NCBI GenBank assembly: GCA_011009095.1
Contig: VTPC01091034.1
Coordinates: forward strand, 211,629 to 275,628
DNA from: Ignelater luminosus
Taxonomy: Eukaryota > Arthropoda > Insecta > Coleoptera > Elateridae
Direction: 5' to 3'
Length of the DNA: 64,000 nucleotides
Shown here: positions 1 to 11,989 of the stretch, piece by piece
How the letters are laid out: the number at the start of each line of letters is the position of its first letter
Position numbering within the stretch: the first letter of the stretch is position 1
Notes under the pieces: model-generated
What the model saw: the letters and a program-made list of their open reading frames with translations, nothing else
What the model was told of the DNA's origin: nothing
Database searches by the model: none
Program-made: the position numbers and the translations under genes

Positions 1-109
1 TGCTTTTCCCCTCCCAAGGTCAGCCTAACACCTCTCCGTTACCAAGTCCCTCTCTCTCTTTCATCCTAAACATCTGCTCTCCCTGCTCCCATTACCTTAT
101 AACTAACAC

Positions 110-720
110 TTTCAAAGATTGTGCGACGTGGAGTTGACGAAGAAACTACTGGCTACAACACAGCAATTGTAGGAGAAGATGTCGATTTGCTATTGCATTA
201 GCTCCATCACAAACAAACAGATTTTTCGTCAAACCAGGAAGAGGAAATGTTGAAACAAAAACATATTCTTCATTTGAGTTACATAAACTTGAATACTCTA
301 GAAGTATTCTTTTTATCCATGATTTAGTGTGTGCTACAATGCCTCATCGACGCCAGAGGAGATGTGAACATGACTTGAACAGCCATAGATACTTCACATT
401 CTTGAAATCTGCAAACAAAGTAAAGCCTGATCTTCCGTCACTGCCACCCACGAAAGGCTCAGCCCAGCAGCACGCGTTTAGAGTGCTTTTACAAGTGCAG
501 CAATGGTTGGGCAACCACCTGCCACCTGAAAAGTAGGGGTGGATACGAGATAACAATGGATCACTGGTGCCCCTATCAACTAAGGACACTGCGGCTCCTG
601 ACTCAATCTCGAACACTATTTTTTGCAGATGTGCGGCAAGTTGCGAGGGATGATGCGGATGTCGAAAGGCTGGGATAAAATGCACTTTAATCTGCGGCAA
701 CGTCAGGGAACTTGTGCAAA
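110..720 (+). pseudogene. Relic of a transposon-type protein with Cys-rich C-terminus
   Basis: One frame reads through 327-720 and continues a degraded upstream part (about 150-326). Readable pieces in order: an 'AIVGEDVDLLL' segment (other frame), 'FVKPGRGNVETKTYSS', 'SLPPTKGSAQQHAF', 'RVLLQVQQWLGNHLPPEK', then 'GWIRDNNGSLVPLSTKDTAAP' and a Cys-rich end (CRCAASC, CGCRKAGIKC). This order matches a repetitive protein type, common in insect genomes and probably transposon-derived, whose C-terminus has a WGW segment and a Cys-rich CxC tail. Two in-frame stops break it: TAG at 534-536, where the family has Trp, and TGA inside the Cys-rich tail. The 5' part is frameshifted. I read it as dead. Family membership is from memory of the motif pattern and is not checked by search. 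Confidence 0.55.
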
Positions 721-1368
721 TGGAATTCCGCCAGAAGATGAGAAGCTCGATGAGGCTTTTTGCCCGAAGAAGATTACTTGTGATCTAACAGTGATTTAGA
801 TTTTAAGGAAAGATGTGATTTTAAAAAATTACATGTATACAACATAAATTTAATAGTTTAAATAAGTATAGAACACGGGTAGAAATAAGTTTCTTCCCAG
901 TTTAAGAACCCTCTGCTCTGTATCTTCAAAATTATTAATTCTACAAAAAAAATGAATATAACCTTTTTTATAGGAAATGTTGTCTACTTTAATTTTGTAT
1001 GTAGAGTATGTTTTGCTAGGGACCGATAGTTTCGGAGATATTTGGAAAAAAAGCGTAAAGAATAACCTTCAAACGCCCCCCTCCCCCCACTGCCGGTGAC
1101 TGTTAGTATATTGTAAACTAGACATCAACGAACAACTCTGCCATGTTTCAAAACTTGGGGATTTTTTTCGCTTGAAAACTATAATTTGACTGGGCTATAA
1201 CGTTTTTCATAGTTGATTATATCAGCGCTAAGACGTATCAACAGCGCAAACAATCTTTTTATTTTTAGCTTCACTCGTTACCAGTGATTATGTCATTGTC
1301 GAGTGTCGAGGTTAAGTCAAGTGTCAAATCTATAACCTATTATGGATAACTTTGACTTATTTTAATTT

Positions 1369-1449
1369 TGTTTATCCACGACTGTTGGATGATGAACCTA
1401 TTATTCAACACCTTTAAATTTGTTTTTTCCAATAGTCGTGGATAAACTA
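1369..1449. repeat. Hairpin, 20-bp arms
   Basis: The segment GTTTATCCACGACTGTTGGA at the left recurs as its reverse complement near 1430-1449 with one mismatch, around a loop of about 40 bp. This is probably a small foldback or MITE remnant. No gene is visible between 790 and 1580. Confidence 0.6.
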
Positions 1450-1619
1450 TCGTATTTGACTCGCATGTGATGGATTATCTTCCGCTCGGATGATTTTTAT
1501 TTATAACCATTACATGTAGGCGAGGAAATTTAGCTCGATTTTGGTAGAAGTTTCTACTTTTTTTTTGGGGAATACAGGTATTGAGATGCAGTTTTGAACG
1601 AACTCCGAAGGAGTCGTTA

Positions 1620-1920
1620 CTGAATTTGAAAAGTTTGTCTGTCTGTCTGTTTGTATGTATGTCCGCTTTTTTGTCAAGTTTTGAAATTTTAACTTCATAT
1701 ATAGATTCTACATCAAAAACTAAAGACTACGTTGTATCTTCGTTTTTTGATAACTCTTCGGGAAGTTGGTCAAAATGGCCGCCGAAAAATGGAAAATTTT
1801 CAAAAACTTTTTTTTACTTTAGAATCTACATCAAAAAATAAAAGAAACTTGTAGTTTTAGTTTTTTGATATCACCTTGGTCAAAATGGCCGCCAATATTT
1901 AAAAAAAGTAACAAAAGAGG
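1620..1920. repeat. Microsatellite plus imperfect tandem repeat
   Basis: A TGTC/TGTA microsatellite (about 1636-1665) precedes two imperfect copies of a unit of about 120 bp. Each contains 'AGAATCTACATCAAAAA' or a variant, a 'TTTTTTGATA' segment and 'GGTCAAAATGGCCGCC'. No protein is supported here; open frames across it are by-products of the repeat. Confidence 0.6.
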
Positions 1921-2109
1921 AGTTCGTTGTGGTTATGCTTTGCATTCCCAGATGTTTTAAAATAGTTTCCTGAATGTGTCTTAAAAAAAGTTAATTGAGT
2001 AGTTTGCGGTACAAATTTGAAAATCGCATACAAAATGCATAAAATGAATTTTTTATATGCATCTATATGCAAACTTAGATATTTTTCATTAAATTAACTT
2101 AAAAATCTC

Positions 2110-2470
2110 TTCTTGGGGCTTTTTGGGATCAGTGATTACGAATGTGACAATAAAAATTTGCGTCACATGTTTCAAAATGCACTTTATGCACTTTATATGC
2201 ATAAACCACTCGAATCGCATTATTTCTGCATTTCATGCACTTCTTTTTGTATGCATCTCTGCAAAAAAAATGTTAAAATTGTTTTTAAAATGACTCAAAA
2301 ATATAATAATTTCATTTAAAATGACTCAAAAATAATTACTTGGGGGTTTTTGAATCACGAATATGACAATAAAAAAGTGACATGATGTCTTCGACAAATA
2401 ATATTCATTGCATCGTATGCACTTCTTATATGGATTTTTTATAAATACTAAAATTGTTATTTAAAGTAAC
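2110..2470. repeat. Degenerate direct repeat (about 228-bp spacing)
   Basis: 'CTTGGGGCTTTTTGGGATCAG' to 'TGACAATAAAAA' near 2112-2155 recurs in changed form near 2338-2375. Both copies are followed by 'TGCAT/TGCACTT'-rich sequence. This is non-coding repetitive DNA. Confidence 0.5.
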
Positions 2471-2750
2471 AACAAAAGCGTTCTTTTAATTCCAAAATAG
2501 AATAATGCCTTTTAATTGATTACAATAATTAAGTTGACTTGAATGAATTTCTTTAATGCATCTTAGAACCGGGTACGTCAATTAACAGCTTTGTTACCTT
2601 CGAAAACCTCTTTTTTGTATAGTCCACTTCAAAATCCTTTAGCTTAGACTTTTTGCTTTAAACATGACCAGAAATCTTCAATTGAACGCAACTAGGGAAT
2701 ATTTGGCGGATTTTGGTTTTGGTATGTAATCAATTTTTAACTTATGCATT

Positions 2751-3003
2751 AGGTGCGTTCAATAGATTCGGCAACTCGTATTGAACGTAGTCATTTCTTC
2801 TGAGTTTCCAGCAAGCTTAGTTACGCTGGACGCTTGCTTTTAGAGTATAGTTCTTTTCTTTTCTGTAATACCTGTCAGTGTCAAAACGACAGTAAGAATA
2901 ACCAAGTAACTGCATATTGACATTAAAAGTAAAGGTTATGTCGTTCAATAAGTTACAGAAAATTTTGGAAAGCTAAGAGCTGAATTGTTGATTGAACGCA
3001 CCT
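2751..3003. mobile_element. 253-bp MITE with 13-bp TIRs
   Basis: Perfect 13-bp inverted ends AGGTGCGTTCAAT / ATTGAACGCACCT are flanked on both sides by ATT (2748-2750 and 3004-3006), which looks like a 3-bp target duplication. There is no coding capacity. Confidence 0.7.
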
Positions 3004-3110
3004 ATTGACATCAACTTCCGTGCAGCCATACTGCACCATACAATGTCATGAACTCATGACTTCTAATCACCAGGATCTTAATAAACCCCGTCCGGCATGT
3101 AAATGCTTTG

Positions 3111-3241
3111 GTGGGTAAACAAAGGTACTATTGGGAGCAATTAAAAGTAAACTCTTAAATTTATATTTACACCTACAGTTGGAAGTTTACTTTCAATTGC
3201 TCTTAATAGTACATAACACATAAAAATCATTATTTACCCAC
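3111..3241. mobile_element. Palindromic MITE (about 130 bp)
   Basis: The left arm 'GTGGGTAAAC...GTACTATTGGGAGCAATTAAAAGTAAACT' pairs with the right arm 'AGTTTACTTTCAATTGCTCTTAATAGTAC...TTTACCCAC'. The central loop is about 30 bp. It is non-coding. Confidence 0.7.
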
Positions 3242-3292
3242 TAGAGCTGACTTGAAAATGTCACGTGCCCGAACCCTGTAGATGTCTATAGC

Positions 3293-4030
3293 GTATACAG
3301 AGTATTTTGAAAATGAGTGCAAATAATTAGGAGGTGCATTCCTCGACAAGAATGAATCCTATTTTGTCCTTTAATTTCTTTTGCCAAAGAAATTTAAATT
3401 TCTCGTTCTCTCAATATTTCAAGAACAAGATGAGACATTGATATGAAATTTTCTACATGCTTATCGCTCTAAGATGTTCACTATTTTATGTACTTTTTTT
3501 TGATATCCCTGTCAAAAGCGGGACATAGGGGGGGCACCTACCCCACTAGTCTAGAAAAGATTGTTACGTCACTAAAGAATTAAGAAATTTCATTATTTTT
3601 GAAATCAACAACCGATTTGACGTAAAAAGTTCCTCATATCTTTCCGTGAAATACATAATTTTCAAGTAAAACTGAATTTTTCAAAACTTTTCAAATTCAG
3701 CAGCCTATGGTAAGGCCATACGTCAACTCAAAAACACGATGCAAGTATTCACATTGCATTCACGGTCAAAGATTAAACCTGCTTTGACATACAATTTTTT
3801 TTCTTAAAGTGCACCGTTCTCGAGGTACAGGGTGTCAAATTTAATTTAAAATTTCTCGTTTTTAATGAAACTTTGACAATCTGTGAAACGATGCACTTTA
3901 AGGAAAATATGACATAAAAGGTTTGATTTTGCCAAAGAATACAGCGTGCATAATTGTATCCTGTTCTTGAGATGACGTATGATCTTACCATAGGCTGGTG
4001 AATTCGTGAGGTTTAATAAGACATTTTAAA
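3293..4030. mobile_element. Foldback-type repeat, copy 1 (truncated)
   Basis: The left part (from 'TATTTTGAAAATGAGTGCAAATA') matches the repeat at 13241-14290 with many substitutions. Shared pieces include 'CTCAATATTTCAAGAACAA', 'GATATCC', and 'TTTCAAATTC' followed by 'TATGGTAAGGCCATACGTCA'. Sequence at 3720-3800 returns inverted at 3890-4010, so the element folds back on itself; the right arm is short. It is non-coding. Confidence 0.55.
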
Positions 4031-4177
4031 TGAAACTTTGACACCCTGTATCTCGGAAATGGTGCATATTAGGGAAAAACTAGGATTAATCTCTAACAAG
4101 GAATATTTGCTATTATTTCCACAACACCCGGTAAAATGTTTCCCGCTATGGCCGCTTCGCACCACATTGAGGGTACC

Positions 4178-4668
4178 AGCATATAGTTATTAACAAGTAA
4201 AGCAACCCTACAAAAATCCTTTGTTCTTTTCAAACGACCGATAACCTTCAACAAAGGGTTGGGGGGATAGTACAGATATGTTCGAACAGGCTTAGTCAGT
4301 GGTGTGCGTAGATTTATTTATGGGCATTATGAATTATAAATTACTAGAATAACTCCTACTTACCATTATTCTCACTAGCTTAATACTAGGCATTTTTTTA
4401 TTAAATTTCATTTTACCACATTTATAATGGCATTACACTAAATTAAAGAAGAAGATGTAAATCATGCACAAATATCTTTGACAAAAATTTATCAGCGCTG
4501 AATTCACGTACGACACTGCTCTCATCTCGCTCGGCGTTCGATCGTCGTGACATCTATTATAAAAACCCAAAAATATCTTCCAAGATGACGTTTTGTTTCC
4601 GAGCTAGTTTTCCGCTTTTTATAAGAGTTGGTTTACTTGTTAATAACTATACGCTGAGGGTATACCGT
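4178..4668. mobile_element. Non-autonomous TIR element
   Basis: 'TAGTTATTAACAAGTAAA' near 4185 recurs inverted as 'TTTACTTGTTAATAACTA' near 4632-4649. The right 130 bp, including 'TAAGAGTTGGTTTACTTG', matches 46570-46710, so this is a dispersed family. No ORF. Confidence 0.55.
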
Positions 4669-5440
4669 AGGCGTTGACCTATATTTTGTAGTTTTCTTAA
4701 TTTTTTGTTCTAAATATTATTAAATTTATAAATATTGTAGTCTCAGTGGTCGCCAGTCAGTACCTACCTGGATATAAAAATTCTTGAAAAACAAGATCAC
4801 CAGAGAATAATAGTAAGTATTTCGAAGATTCACTAAAACATATGACTGTAGATAGCCTAATTTAAATAAAAATTACTACTACTATCTAAATAAAAAGAAA
4901 AACCAGTATTTCTAACCCATAACATATGTAAATTGTAAGAATTTCTTTGATTTCGCTGGTTACGCCTAGAGTTCCTATATAATATTATTAGAAGGGTTGG
5001 AACATGTTGGTGATTAATTCTGATGGGTTGGAACCAGATATCGTGGAATACTCGTTTTCTGTTTTAATTTCAATTTTGAATCACTTGTCATTTTGACATT
5101 TATTTCTTTTAATGATCTGAATGAAAAGTTAAAAAATGTTTGGGTAGATAATAACAAAATTTGGCAAAAATAAAAGTATAACACAGAAAGTAAATTACGA
5201 AGTAAAAAGTATTTTTTTGAAGGTCAGTGGATGAATAAAATGGGAAAGATTGAAATACGACTGAACAGAAGGAAAACTGCAATATTTCATCAAGCAAGAA
5301 AAAAATCATAAACCAAGACTCAAAAATTACCAGAACCGAATATCCCAGATGCTACAATATAAAAACAAAGCTTATCAATAGATTCATTACTTCTACACTT
5401 ATAGATATATCAAGAATTAAGCAGAACATAAAAAAAACTT

Positions 5441-5700
5441 TAATAATAATAATAATGTCTTTATTGTGCAAATTAACAATTTTGTAAAAATAATACACAT
5501 AGAACAAAAAATACAAAAAATTAATACAATTATTAAACACAAAGGGCGAAGTTCAGTGAGCAACCAAAGTTGCTCTCTGCTCTTCCACTTAACCCATGAA
5601 ATTATATTAAAAAAAAACATATACATATTATCATATATATTTTGTGCAGAATCGATAGGAATATCAAATATATTGTCGCAATGATGTATACACACAAATA
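5441..5700 (-). mobile_element. 3' end of a 5'-truncated non-LTR retrotransposon
   Basis: On the minus strand the sequence ends in AATAAAGACATT followed by an (ATT)n tail (5441-5457), typical of non-LTR 3' ends that finish in a short simple repeat after a poly(A) signal. Upstream is AT-rich 3'-UTR-like sequence with no RT motif left. It may belong to the CR1/L2-like family at 8.5-10.3 kb, but no overlapping sequence shows this. Confidence 0.5.
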
Positions 5701-6288
5701 GAACGTTTCTTTGTATCTAATATTGCTGCATGTTACTAGTAAATAATTGTAGAAAAATAGCTTCTTCCTGGAAAAATATTATCTGCTTGTGTAATTAATA
5801 ACATTTATTTTTATGTAAACGTTACTAGTGCTTAAGAAGAAATTTCATTTTAAGAAAATTAACATCAAAATAATTTTTATATGGAAATTTTCTTAAATTG
5901 CAGGTTCTTCCTAAATACGCTTTGATACAATTTATCGACAATTTACCTACATAACCTACATCACGAGATGTGGTAACAGCATCAACTTGACAGTGACATT
6001 ATTTAAAGCCTCAATTGTTTGTAATTGGAAAAGCCAGGATGACAAACATAAGTTGAGGTTTAGAAACATCTAGTTTGAAAAATAGAAAAAAATGAACTGA
6101 ACATTTACACATCGTATTCGAGATTCTAACCTAGCTTTTAGCACAGTGATATTTTATATTTCCTTAAAATTTAAACTCTTCGCCTTAAATTTAATAAAAT
6201 ATATCCGACATTCTGTTCTTTTTTATTTTTACACTTGGTTTCATGATCTATGGTGATATAAAATAGATTAATTAATGCTTTTACATCC

Positions 6289-6519
6289 TATAACAAGCGA
6301 TCACTAAAATTTCAGTTCCCAGTAGGCTATGAAAAAAAAACTTGTCTTAACTTATTTCATAAAATTATCTGCCAACTTGATAGTTTACAGTAGAAACAAT
6401 TAGAAATCATCAGGCTATAGGTTATGTGTAGGTATGCGTTGTGTCTAAGCTACGCCTCGCCCTACGGAAAGATTTCACAGCCTACTGGGAACTGAAATTT
6501 TAACGATCGCTTGTTATTA
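6289..6519. mobile_element. Palindromic MITE with about 40-bp TIRs
   Basis: The left arm 'CAAGCGATCACTAAAATTTC'-'AGTTCCCAGTAGGCT' pairs almost perfectly with the right arm 'AGCCTACTGGGAACT'-'GAAATTTTAACGATCGCTTG'. The inner loop is about 140 bp. It lies directly beside the mariner-type element at 6537. Confidence 0.75.
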
Positions 6520-6536
6520 TAAGAGTTTTTTCTAAA

Positions 6537-7752
6537 GGATGATTCAATTTTGGCTTCCACATGAATGTATTAAAGAAAACACGGAAACATTTACAAAAAT
6601 ATGTATTTTTGTGTTCAGTATTTTAGGACATTAAAGATAACATCATTCAAATGTCCGCCTCGGCTCCTAAGACATAACGTAATCCATTTGTCGTAATTGT
6701 CAGTAACATTGCGGCATAACGCAGACTCAATGTCGGTTATTTCATGTTGGATTTCTTATTTCAGCTTTGCAATGGTGTACGGTTAGTTCCTGTAGACTCT
6801 ACTCTTCAAATAATCCCAAAGAAAGAAGTCCAAAGAAGTGATATCACATGATCTTGGCGGCCAACCTATGTCACCATTTTTTGAGATAATGCAGCCTAAA
6901 GATTTTCTGCGTAGTAACGCTATTGCTGCTACTACTGTGTGACTGCTAGCACCGTCTTGTTGGAACCAAAGATCTTCGATATCCATACCTTCCAACTGGT
7001 CCCATAAAAAATCTATAATCATGCTCCGATAGCGAACTGAATTGACTGTAACAACATTTTCCTCAGAGTACAAGGCACACCACACAGTCACTTTCTGAGG
7101 ATGCATCTTCTTCCAACCCCTAAATAAGGCAATTCTGCTTATTTACGTAGCCACCGAGATGAAAATGCGTCTCCTCACTAAAGAAGATCTCATGCGAAAA
7201 TCTGTCTCCTTGTTCATGCATCCATTCGGCAAACACACGACGCTGTAAATGATCTCTAGGATTCAGTTCTTATGTTATTTATAATTTTTAAGAATATAAG
7301 TGTAAATCTTCGATCAAAATTAGCTGCGTCGTGGAGTACGTAAGGCCCAATGCTGCGATCGATGACGAATCGATGTTCTTGGTTCGTCGGTTACACTTTC
7401 ACGAATACTGGCAACATTCTGCTCAGAGCGACCTTTACGAGTATATTGAGGTGCTTTCACGTTAGTGGCGGACTCAGTTTACTCGAATTTTTTGGCCAAA
7501 TTCCAAATTGTGCGCTCAGAAGGTCGATTTTGAACACCAAAATATTCACGTAGAGCACGGAATGTATTTTTTCTCGATTTCCCAGTTTCATAATCGACTT
7601 GGATAATTTTAACGCGTTGTTCTGTCGTGTATTCTGCCGTGTCTAATATTGTTTATGTTTCTAGGTTACAAATCTCAGTTTGAAATTCACAGATAACTTG
7701 ATGTTTTGAAAATATTTATCTGTATCGCGTGGAAGTCAAAATTGAATCACCC
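6537..7752 (-). mobile_element. Degenerate Tc1/mariner-superfamily element
   Basis: The ends GGATGATTCAATTTTGGCTTCCAC and, inverted at the right, its close match (GGGTGATTCAATTTTGACTTCCAC) define an element of about 1.2 kb. The right end is followed by TA, as expected for this superfamily. Length and inner transposase agree with a once full-length mariner-like unit. It carries many frameshifts and stops. Confidence 0.7.
6783..7680 (-). pseudogene. Mariner-like transposase relic
   Basis: The longest open stretch (6783-7106) holds the second catalytic Asp in 'DLWFQQDGASSH' and the third-Asp region in 'WPPRSCDITSLDFFLWDYLK', the standard C-terminal half of a Tc1/mariner DDE/D transposase. Upstream on the same strand, other frames give 'FAEWMHEQGDRFSHEIFFSEE' (first catalytic region; the usual Asp here reads as Glu) and 'HFHLGGYVNKQN'. 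Frameshifts separate these pieces and the N-terminal helix-turn-helix region (about 7260-7680) is badly decayed. It would have cut and pasted the surrounding element; it cannot make an intact enzyme now. Confidence 0.75.
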
Positions 7753-8499
7753 TATATTTACAAAACAACACATATTTACTTAATACATGTGCCTAAAAAT
7801 TATTCAGGCATATACTATTTGCCCGTTTCAATAATATTTATTCAGTAATTTAGCAATTAAAAAAAATGAAGCTATTTGCCCAGACAGATCAAATGCTTAT
7901 GTAAAAATTGTTTTCCTAAAGTAACTATTTAATTTATTAGATAGTTATTTTTTTATTCTTTATATTCAAGGTTTATTTCAGATTTAACATGCTTTCTTAA
8001 TTCGCTTAATAAATACAACCTTAAATATGATGTTTCATAATTTGTTTCGCATTAACTTATGTCGTACTAAAGTCAAAAAATTTAAAACAAATACTATTAA
8101 AATCAAGTAGTTGTGATTTATAGTTCCACATATCCCAACTTTTATTATTAATATTATGTAGGAACTCTAGTTGCGCCCATATCAGCTATGATAAAAGTAC
8201 AAATTTGTTTGTGCTATTTTTGCTTTAAGATAGATTAGACATATGCGCTGTAGTTACTACATTACGAATTAAGATCTCGGTCTTCTAGTTCAGGAATTAG
8301 GGGATTCCCATAAGTTTCAAAGAAGAGACATTAAATAACTATACTACTGTTATTACTTATTACTGATTTCACATATCAATTATTCTACGTTGATGCAAAA
8401 CGATCGTAAACAAAACCAACTCATTATTAACATTTTACAAAAAAAGTGTAGTTCTAAAGTTTGTTGCAATTGTTCCTAAGAAACAGCTGTGTTGTTTAA

Positions 8500-10380
8500 G
8501 TGGGTGTTAGTGCGCATTTGTTTTTGCTATTGCTATTGCAATTTTTTCGCAATTTTCTTCATTGTAACTTCTACATGCCTACCAAATTTTAAATGCCGAT
8601 CTATTAAAACTCCTAAATATTTTATTTCATGTACTAATTCTAATGTATCTTCTTCAATTTTAATTTCAATTGGTGTATCTTTAATTATTTTTTAAGATTA
8701 GATGTTGTAGCTATTACCATGCATTTGGTTTTTTTAGTATTTAATTTTAATCTATTTATAATTAACCACTTACTTAAATTTTCAAGATTTTGGTTGACTA
8801 CATTAATCATTTTGGGAATATTATTGCCGCATGTTGTAATTAAGGTATCATCAGCAAACAAATTAATATTCATAATATTGTTATTATTACTCTTCAAAAC
8901 GTTGTTTATATCATTCATGTATATAATAAATATGAGCGGTCATAGAACACTACCCTGCGGAACCCCCAGAAAACACTCCCTGGGACTAGAAACAACATCG
9001 CCATACCTAACCACTTGAGTTCTGTTTGTCAAATAGTCTTTAAACCAGTCTAAAACTGTTCCTTTGATACCATACTGATGTAACTTTTTTATTAACCTAT
9101 CTCTATCAATTGTTTCAAAAGCTCTTTTTAGATCCAAGAAAATAGCTATAACGACGTTATTCCTATCCAGTTCATTTCTCCATTCTGTTAAGACAAGTTG
9201 CAGCGATGTTTCACAAGAATGCTGTGTTCTAAAACCTGACTGCCCATCCATAAGTAATCCATTGTCCTCGAAATACTCAACAATCTGTCGATGAACAACA
9301 ATTTCAAGAGTTTTTTCACATGTGGGTAACATGTTAATTGGTCGGAATTCATTAGCGTTTACAGTATTTTTTACTTTAGGCATAGGTACAATGGTACTAA
9401 CTTTAAACAAATCAGGAAACCTACCAAATTGTAGTTATGTCGGTTAGAGTTTCAATAAAAAATTGATTAAACGCATCAGCTAGGTTGTTTGCGATATTGA
9501 TATTGCCGTCAAATTTAATATTGGTTGGTAGGTATTTTGGTTTGCCCTTAGTTAAATTTTAATTACATCCCACATTTTCTTAGAGTTATTCTTACAACTA
9601 TCAATTCTCTTTTTTAAATTCTGCTTTTTGGCTGTTTTTATTAATTTATAACTTCATTTCTATGTTTTTTATATACATTCCAATCATTTATGTTTTTTGA
9701 AGTTTTGAATGCTTTATATGCCAGATCACGTCTTTTCTGCGCTAAACTGATTGTAGTATTATACCAACTGTAAATATTATTTCTCTTTTTAACCGTTTTA
9801 CTTGGTGCTACACTATCTAAAATTTCATTTATATTTGATTGAAACTTCTCTGTAACGTAATTAATATTTACACTACTATATATCCATTCTTTCTTTATTA
9901 AATGCTCACAAATTATATCAAAATCTTCTTTTTTAATTTTGTGCGTCGTAATATACCGCGTTTTGTTTTCAACATGAACAGGCTTTTTCCATTTAATTTT
10001 AACAATATCATGATCTGTGATTTTAGGCATATAAAGCACTTCTGCTTCTATTAAATTATTATCATTAGTAATTACTAAATCTATTAATGTAGCGCTAGTA
10101 TTAGTAGTTCTTGTAGGTTCCGTAACAATTTGTTTCATTCCAAAATTCTGTATTATCTCTCTTAACCTTATCGAATAAGTATAATCAGTTAACACATTAA
10201 TATTAAAGTCCCCTATAAAAACAATAGCTAACGCTGTTGTAATTAATTCCTCGCACAGATTTTCAAAATTATCTAAGAATTCATCTAAACAGATCAATTT
10301 AAATACAGCTAAAATAAAGCTACTCAAAGGTCTTCGTAACATTACATCAACTAAGGAAGGAAGGAGATTGCTTTTAACGC
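8500..10380 (-). pseudogene. CR1/L2-like non-LTR retrotransposon, endonuclease and RT relic
   Basis: On the minus strand 9641-10342 gives the C-terminal half of an APE-type endonuclease ('FIGDFNINV', 'SATLIDLVITN', 'ITDHDIV'). The stretch 8940-9410 gives reverse transcriptase ('FRPINMLPTCEK', 'FLDLKRAFETIDRD', 'GVPQGSVL'), and 8685-8918 continues with the catalytic 'LFADDT'. After a further frameshift 'EIKYLGVLID' is readable near 8560-8630, where homology stops. About 230 bp between the two domains is frameshifted and seems shortened. The enzyme would nick DNA and reverse-transcribe its own RNA. The 5' end (start of endonuclease, ORF1) is missing. CR1/L2/Daphne-type assignment rests on the wording of the motifs; Jockey is the main alternative. 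Confidence 0.75.
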
Positions 10381-10389
10381 ACTTGGATT

Positions 10390-11350
10390 TTAACTAATGA
10401 TGATTGCTGGCGATTAACTGGGACAAGTATCCACTTTGATATAATTCTAGACAGTATAAAAAGTCATGCCAGAGATAGCACAAACCAAAGCTTTCAAAAT
10501 GAGTTAGTAATATTTTTAACGAAACTTACGACTGGCTTACGCTATCATGTAACTATTAACCACATTTGCGCTGTCAAAAGATGTAATTGAAAGAAGTACT
10601 CACACTATTCGAAAAGCTCTAATGCCTTACTGCGTACCAAGACTTAAATTGTGAGCAGAACTGATTTTATTCAAAATCACACAAGATCTTTCGTAAAAGC
10701 TCTTTTCGTCCAAGGAAAAGATAGAGCCATAGTGGTCGCTGACGAGACTTACATAATATTGAAGAAAGTTTCAATTACACATTTCAAAGCATAAAGGGCG
10801 ACTTTTGGTAAAACCAATATGTTGACAGCAACAAAACCTGGTACATTTCAAAAGCGCTGGGCTCATACTTTGCAGATGAAAACAATCGTAACAGCTCATA
10901 TGCAATCTACAGCAGATAGTTTAAAAAGTTGGTTGGATGAAGATAACAGTGTTCATTTTTTGAAAAAATTGAACTTAATAGTGGAAATGCCAAATTTGTT
11001 GCAGAGCTAGAGCCAACATACTACCGAAGAATCGAATGAATCAGTATAAATCACCTCGGTGAGATTGGTGATAGAAGCTTCTAATGGTTTACTGAAAACA
11101 TTCAAAGCGTTCGGTCATACGAAGACAAATTCCCAAATACCATACACAGGAGGCTCTGGTATATATAAGAACTGTAAGTAACATTTGCAACGCATTTAGG
11201 TCACCTAGAATAACTGAAGAAAGTGAGGTGTTAGTGTTAGAACTAAATGAAGATGATGTGCGAGATTTTTCTCAACAGACTATTCTTGGTAATGCAAGGT
11301 AAGAACGCATATAGTTGGGTGCTGTTGCTTCGGTGTTGTGGTACCTTGGC
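10390..11350 (+). pseudogene. Relic of a DDE-type transposase (DDE_Tnp_4/Harbinger-like)
   Basis: Pieces of one protein appear in order in shifting frames: an N-terminal 'LVIFLTKLTTGLRYHV', then 'GKDRAIVVADETYI' (a probable first catalytic Asp), 'SLKSWLDEDNSVHFL' and 'LNLIVEMPNLLQS' within the open stretch 10819-11010, then 'QHTTEESNES' and 'VIEASNGLLKTFK'. This order ('ADETYI', 'LLQS..QHTTEE.NES', 'VE..NG..K') is the layout of DDE_Tnp_4-type transposases as I know them. Several stops and frameshifts make it dead. Terminal repeats were not found. Confidence 0.55.
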
Positions 11351-11989
11351 TATTACAGATATAATCAAAGACAGCAACTAAAATACTCATCTCAATATGA
11401 AGAATTCTCAAAAGATGCTGCAAAAACAGTTATGGTATTGTAATGCTACTAAACTATTACTTTCACTACAACTAACGTAATGTTTTGTAAAAATACAAAG
11501 CAGAATTCTTGCACAAAGAGCTTTACATTATTTCTAACAAGAAGAAAAGTCTATCTAAAAAGCTATTAAGAATAAAATTCTTACTTAACCATTAATTTGT
11601 TTAAAGCTAATCTTATTTTAAAAGTAAATTCTAAAGCAATTCCGTTTCGCTCTACCGTGCCACCTCTAGGCCGTTCCTATGCCGAAACGTCCACTTTGAT
11701 GCTTCCTTCTTCCTTTTCTTTTAATCCTTTAAGAGTAGAAATAGGAAACAGTTGTGGCCGCCTGTGGTGATCACGAATCAGGGTTATCTCTGTTGGGAAA
11801 CGGGTGGCTTCGCGCTCCATTAACCTTCTTAAAAGAGCTAAATATAAAAACAAGTCACCTGCTTTGCCTTCTATTAACCTTCTTGAAAGTGCTAAACAGA
11901 ATTTTTAACGTTCTTCAGCAAAATCAAACCAGACTGCTCACATTTTAGAAATAATGAGAAAATGAAAATCCAAAACTAATCTGAAATTA

